DNA of 64,000 nt from Mya arenaria (taxonomy: Eukaryota; Mollusca; Bivalvia; Myida; Myidae). This document shows positions 61,991 through 64,000 of the stretch, in pieces. Below the pieces are notes generated by a model, which saw nothing but the letters and a program-made list of their open reading frames with translations, had not been told where the DNA came from and made no database searches. Position numbers and translations under genes: made by a program. Location: contig NC_069122.1 of the NCBI RefSeq assembly GCF_026914265.1, positions 38,119,473 to 38,183,472 on the forward strand, written 5' to 3'. Within the stretch, counting starts at the first letter, position 1, and each line of letters begins with the position of its first letter.

Positions 61991-62717
61991 TAAGCGAGGA
62001 AGGTACTGCAGTGGCGCGCACGAGTTTTACATGACGGTCGTGGTAACTTTCAAAAATGTTCGACTATGTAGCAATTATCGTGTGACATATTATCTCGGGT
62101 TTTCTGGATCCGTTGTTTGGCATATTACAATGGTGGTGGTGTTGATTTTAATAATTCTCTGTTTTGTTTTCAGGTTCACATGCTTTAAGCATTTGATTGA
62201 CTTTCTATGTGTTAAATGTATGTTTTCTGTGGGAATCCCGGCTTTCAAGCACTCTACATAATTGCATTATAAGTATCTATCATTTGTTACCGGTCCGGAT
62301 AGAAAAGTCCGACTTGAAGGCACGCGCGTAAACACGCACTTTTTCACTTTTCATTGCTGGTATTGTTTGGTTTATGAAAGTACATAATGCCATTTTAATC
62401 AAATATATATTAGTATCCAACAATTTTATTAAAATTGAAAAAAAAATATTATCTTCAAATACGCGAATTTAGTGGAACTATTTGACGCCATTAGTGATCT
62501 TAAGTTACTACGTTTTATGACGTCAGTAAACAACGTCGAAAGCGCTCGTTGGTGTAATTTACAACAATGGGTTTCCGGCATATGTTTTTCACAAATCGAC
62601 AATTCTTAATTTATTAAGAATTTTTTTAATCATAATGGCTAAATTGCAGAATCTTAAATAAATGCATTTAGTCGAATAGAGTAAAAACCGTTGACTTTGT
62701 TACTGTGCATGTTATTT

Positions 62718-62951
62718 TAAGTTAGCAAGATTAGTCATTCTATAGGAGATAGCACGGCGGCGTACAATCAAACATAACAAGGAAGTTAATATTGAGTATT
62801 GAAGGTTAAGTTTTAGAACGTATCAAATAAGGGCGTTTGAAAGAGATCAAGAGTGTTTGATGAGTTTTCTTGTTAAAGATACGTGAACTGTATCTTTAAA
62901 TCAAATATGAGTAGACGTTTAGCAGAAAAATAATTGATGTAGCTGAATCCT
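62718..62951 (+). pseudogene. Duplicated promoter block and dead exon 1 start before copy 5
   Basis: The block GTGCATGTTATTTTAAGTTA ... AACAAGGAAGTTAAT and the following leader lead to ATGAGTAGACGTTTAGCAGA at 62907, a start like MSRRLAEK, followed at once by TAA and TAG in frame. The homology stops at about 62951, where the second copy of the promoter block begins. It is a tandem duplication of promoter plus the first ~45 bp of coding sequence. Confidence 0.75.
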
Positions 62952-62967
62952 TGCCTGTGTAATAGTG

Positions 62968-63045
62968 CATGTTATCCTAAGTAAGTTAGAGTAGTCGTTC
63001 TTTCTTTACTAAAAACAAGGAAGTAAATACTGCGTATTAAAGGTA
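62968..63045 (+). promoter_or_regulatory. Conserved promoter block of copy 5
   Basis: AAGTAAGTTAGAGTAGTCGT, CTTTCTTTAC and AAACAAGGAAGTAAATAC, ending about 100 bp before the start codon. It is the nearer of two tandem copies. Confidence 0.5.
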
Positions 63046-63144
63046 AAGAGTTTTAGAACAAATAAGGGCACTTAAAAGAGATTGAGAGTGATTGGTTGTT
63101 GTTGTTTTTCGTAAAAATACATGGACTGAAGTTCAAATTCAAAT

Positions 63145-63694
63145 ATGGGTAAGAGTTTAACAGAAAAGGACTTTGATCAAGTAGAATCCTGGATCAGAAC
63201 CGGACCCAAAACATTCAATCTGCTGTACAGCATAACAAGGGATGGCTGTGACGCGAAGGTGTTTCATCAGAAATGTGACAACCAAGGACCTACACTTACA
63301 GTCTTGTACAACAAGGAGGGTTCCGTGTATGGAGGGTACACATGTATCAGCTGGGAAACACCAACAGTGTCCTACACTGACAAAAATGATAATTTGGCCT
63401 TCATTTACCAATTATATTTTTCTGGGAGTAAAACGCCCAAGAAATTCTCAATAAAAACCGGACATACAGCCATTTATTGTGGGTCGAACGTAGGACCATT
63501 GTTTGGAGGTAGTAGGGCACACGACATATACACATTTTCTGGCACCGTTCAAAAGTCTTCTTCAGGAGAATACAACCTGAATGGACAAATGAGTACAAAC
63601 TTTGGTTTCAACTACGAAACACAAGAAACATTGTACTCGGAAGTCAACAACGGACACATCAGAGTAACGGAGTTGGAGGTGTACGCCGTCAAAG
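63145..63694 (+). CDS. TLDc exon of a fifth IFI44-like copy (continues beyond window)
   Basis: The first exon is open from ATG (MGKSLTEKDFDQVESWI) to the donor AAAG|GTAAAG, 550 nt, the same phase as A1. It encodes a complete TLDc domain with the shared features: TFNLLYSITRDGCDAKVFHQ, YNKEGSVYGGYTCISWET, TFSGTVQKSSSGEYNLNG and a HIRVTELEVYAVK end. The 306 bp that follow hold no exon 2, which in other copies lies 260-1260 bp downstream, so the rest lies outside. Whether the gene is whole cannot be judged here. Confidence 0.85.
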
Positions 63695-64000
63695 GTAAAG
63701 TAAAATATTCGACCGTGCTTTATAGTTTACGTTGTGATTTATAAAATACATTAAATAATATATACTATTTGTTTACATCAGTATTCAGATTCTGTATGTG
63801 GACTATGTTAAGATACATGTAGTTGTACTAGTTCTTGCGGATATAGTTATATCTAATTAATACATATGTTATATAAGAGGAACAACTTAAACTTGTTTAG
63901 CGTATTATTCTTTGGGAACAAAGAATATATATCTGTAACAAACTATATCAAACAAATCAATTGGGGAAAAAAATCATAAATACATCATGATATATTCAAA
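63695..64000. other. Intron 1 of copy 5
   Basis: A+T-rich sequence after the exon 1 donor; nothing else is seen. Confidence 0.6.

Larger units (their letters stand above)
56621..62640. other. Intergenic region between B2 and copy 5
   Basis: No gene is supported. 59760-60120 resembles the B-type 3' flank seen after B1. A pearl-like element (58825-59604) and a 47-bp direct repeat (61901-61990) are listed separately. Open frames such as 59763-60116 and 60949-61383 show no motif and lie in A+T-rich sequence. Confidence 0.5.

Overview
The window looks like A+T-rich animal nuclear DNA, most likely from a bivalve mollusc. Genes have short exons and GT..AG introns. The repeats are of mollusc type: pearl-like elements carrying ~150-165 bp tandem repeats, a tRNA-Arg-derived SINE, a Ngaro-type tyrosine-recombinase retroelement, a LINE and a PIF/Harbinger transposon. 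There is no bacterial-type gene organisation and no CRISPR. The species is an inference.

The host content is one tandem family: genes for TLDc-domain plus GTPase proteins of the IFI44/IFI44L type, all on the + strand, each of six exons with conserved phases. Copy A1 (3128-8078) is complete and open, 485 codons. B1 (11824-15112) is a recent pseudogene. A2 (19556-32942) has a broken TLDc exon but four open GTPase exons, and its intron 2 has grown to about 8.9 kb by insertions. A stripped 3' flank of a further B-type copy lies at about 41940-42790 and 51391-52000. B2 (53441-56620) is a truncated pseudogene. A fifth copy starts at 63145 and runs off the window. A1/A2 and B1/B2 form two subfamilies that alternate, which suggests duplication of a two-gene unit. 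Upstream flanks are duplicated too, and a promoter block with an ETS-like GGAAGTAA core recurs before A1, B1, A2 and copy 5 but is not seen before B2.

Between the genes lies a stack of nested mobile elements. Intron 2 of A2 holds two inverted arrays of an 18-bp palindrome (21619-22290 and 29037-29820), resembling the arms of a Foldback-type element, around pearl-like elements, a SINE, a palindromic tandem repeat and a MITE. The 3' flank of A2 carries a LINE (about 33185-41395) that is itself split by a Ngaro-type element (33525-39988) with A1-B1-A2-B2 split repeats and an unusual array of paired hairpins. The B-type 3' flank is split by an 8.6-kb PIF/Harbinger transposon (42791-51390) with perfect 20-bp terminal inverted repeats. 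Both of its genes, a five-exon DDE transposase and a seven-exon Myb/SANT-like protein, read open throughout, so it looks autonomous.

The overall picture is a birth-and-death cluster of putative antiviral or stress-response GTPase genes, kept in flux by tandem duplication and heavy transposon traffic. The strongest candidates for something new are the inverted palindrome arrays, the hairpin array inside the Ngaro element, the apparently intact Harbinger, and the shared promoter block.
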